From UBA4735 sp036569845 (GTDB lineage: Bacteria; Chloroflexota; Limnocylindria; P2-11E), in NCBI GenBank assembly GCA_036569845.1, contig DATCPY010000200.1, positions 1 through 14,008 of the forward strand: a DNA stretch of 14,008 bases, in the 5' to 3' direction. Both the position numbers and the translations under genes were made by a program. Of the stretch, positions 13,710 through 14,008 are shown one piece after another. Under the pieces are notes generated by a model. That model saw only the letters and a list, made by a program, of their open reading frames with translations, did not search any database and was not told where the DNA came from. The stretch's first letter is position 1, and each line of letters opens with the position of its first letter.

Positions 13710-14008
13710 TTGGCTGAACAGCACGGCGCCATCCACCCGAACGCAGTTGCCGCCGCGGAGGCACAACTGCTGCCGCACGCTGTGCAAAAGCACGCGGAGC
13801 GGATCCTCGAGAGCGTCTGCGACCCGAGCCGGCTGCGGATCGTGCAGGCGCTTCGCGCGACGCCGCTCACGGTGAGCGAGCTGTCGAAGGTCATCTCGAA
13901 GACCCGCGCAGCGACCAGTCAACACCTGAAGGTCCTGCGCGGCGTCGAGGCCGTGACCGCGGAGCGGCACGGGCAATTCGTCGTGTACTCGCTCTCGGAG
14001 CACGTGCA
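13710..14008 (+). CDS. ArsR-family winged-helix transcriptional regulator, 3' end cut off
   Basis: 99 codons are visible before the window ends. The CDPSRLRIVQALRATPLTV segment followed by SELSKVISKTRAATSQHLKVL is the ArsR-type helix-turn-helix: 'AATSQHLKVL' is the recognition helix. It is followed by the beta-wing (ERHGQFVVYSL). No ELCVCDL-type metal-binding Cys cluster is seen near the recognition helix, so metal sensing is not supported; the ligand may lie in the missing C-terminus. The start is uncertain. TTG 13710 has AGAGGA 12 bases upstream and no upstream in-frame ATG; GTG 13653 would add a basic stretch that looks untranslated. The first 25 or so residues before the wHTH are not conserved. 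Confidence 0.75.
   Translation, partial: MAEQHGAIHPNAVAAAEAQLLPHAVQKHAERILESVCDPSRLRIVQALRATPLTVSELSKVISKTRAATSQHLKVLRGVEAVTAERHGQFVVYSLSEHV

Noticed and set aside
13460..13894. 144-codon minus-strand open frame through the 3' spacer
   Set aside because: It crosses the cbs 3' end, the spacer and the ArsR gene with no coherent domain and a Ser/Arg/Ala-rich composition; no supporting SD.

Overview
This is a chromosomal window from a bacterium with very GC-rich, GC3-biased coding DNA. Genes are tightly packed, often overlapping by 4-8 bases. GTG and TTG starts are common and most genes lack a recognisable Shine-Dalgarno (SD) sequence. The gene set (soluble acyl-ACP desaturase, MurA with Asp at the usual Cys position, KGG-repeat stress protein, cystathionine beta-synthase with CBS domains) fits an uncultivated Chloroflexota (Limnocylindria-like) or an actinobacterial lineage. 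That placement is inference; no rRNA or phylogenetic marker is present. No phage, IS, CRISPR, tRNA or rRNA was seen, and no gene-free stretch exceeds 300 bases.

Layout. 1-920 (-): acyl-ACP desaturase, cut by the window edge. 958-4783 (+): EamA transporter, small four-Cys membrane protein, M20 metallopeptidase and MFS transporter in close succession. 4784-4963: a structured 180-base intergenic region with a strong GC hairpin, a 12-base palindrome, a direct repeat and a hairpin that pairs with the SD of the next gene. 4964-6550 (+): KGG-repeat general stress protein, then a PLP trans-sulfuration enzyme whose GTG start lies in a second hairpin. 6567-9063 (-): HAD-like hydrolase overlapping a 630-residue protein that joins a RecB-like PD-(D/E)XK nuclease to a DEDD/RNase H-like exonuclease. 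9083-13515 (+): MurA, threonine synthase, a six-helix membrane protein and cystathionine beta-synthase. 13516-13709: a 194-base regulatory-looking spacer. 13710-end (+): ArsR-type regulator, cut by the window edge.

How the genes fit together. Three genes touch homoserine-derived amino acids and cysteine: the trans-sulfuration PLP enzyme, threonine synthase, and cystathionine beta-synthase, which with a gamma-lyase would make cysteine from homocysteine. The M20 peptidase and MFS carrier are probably co-translated. The most interesting signals are regulatory: the KGG stress gene is the only one with a strong SD, and that SD is predicted to be hidden in a stem. The MurA Cys-to-Asp change predicts fosfomycin insensitivity. 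I saw no clearly new multi-gene system; the nuclease fusion and the KGG leader are the best candidates for follow-up.
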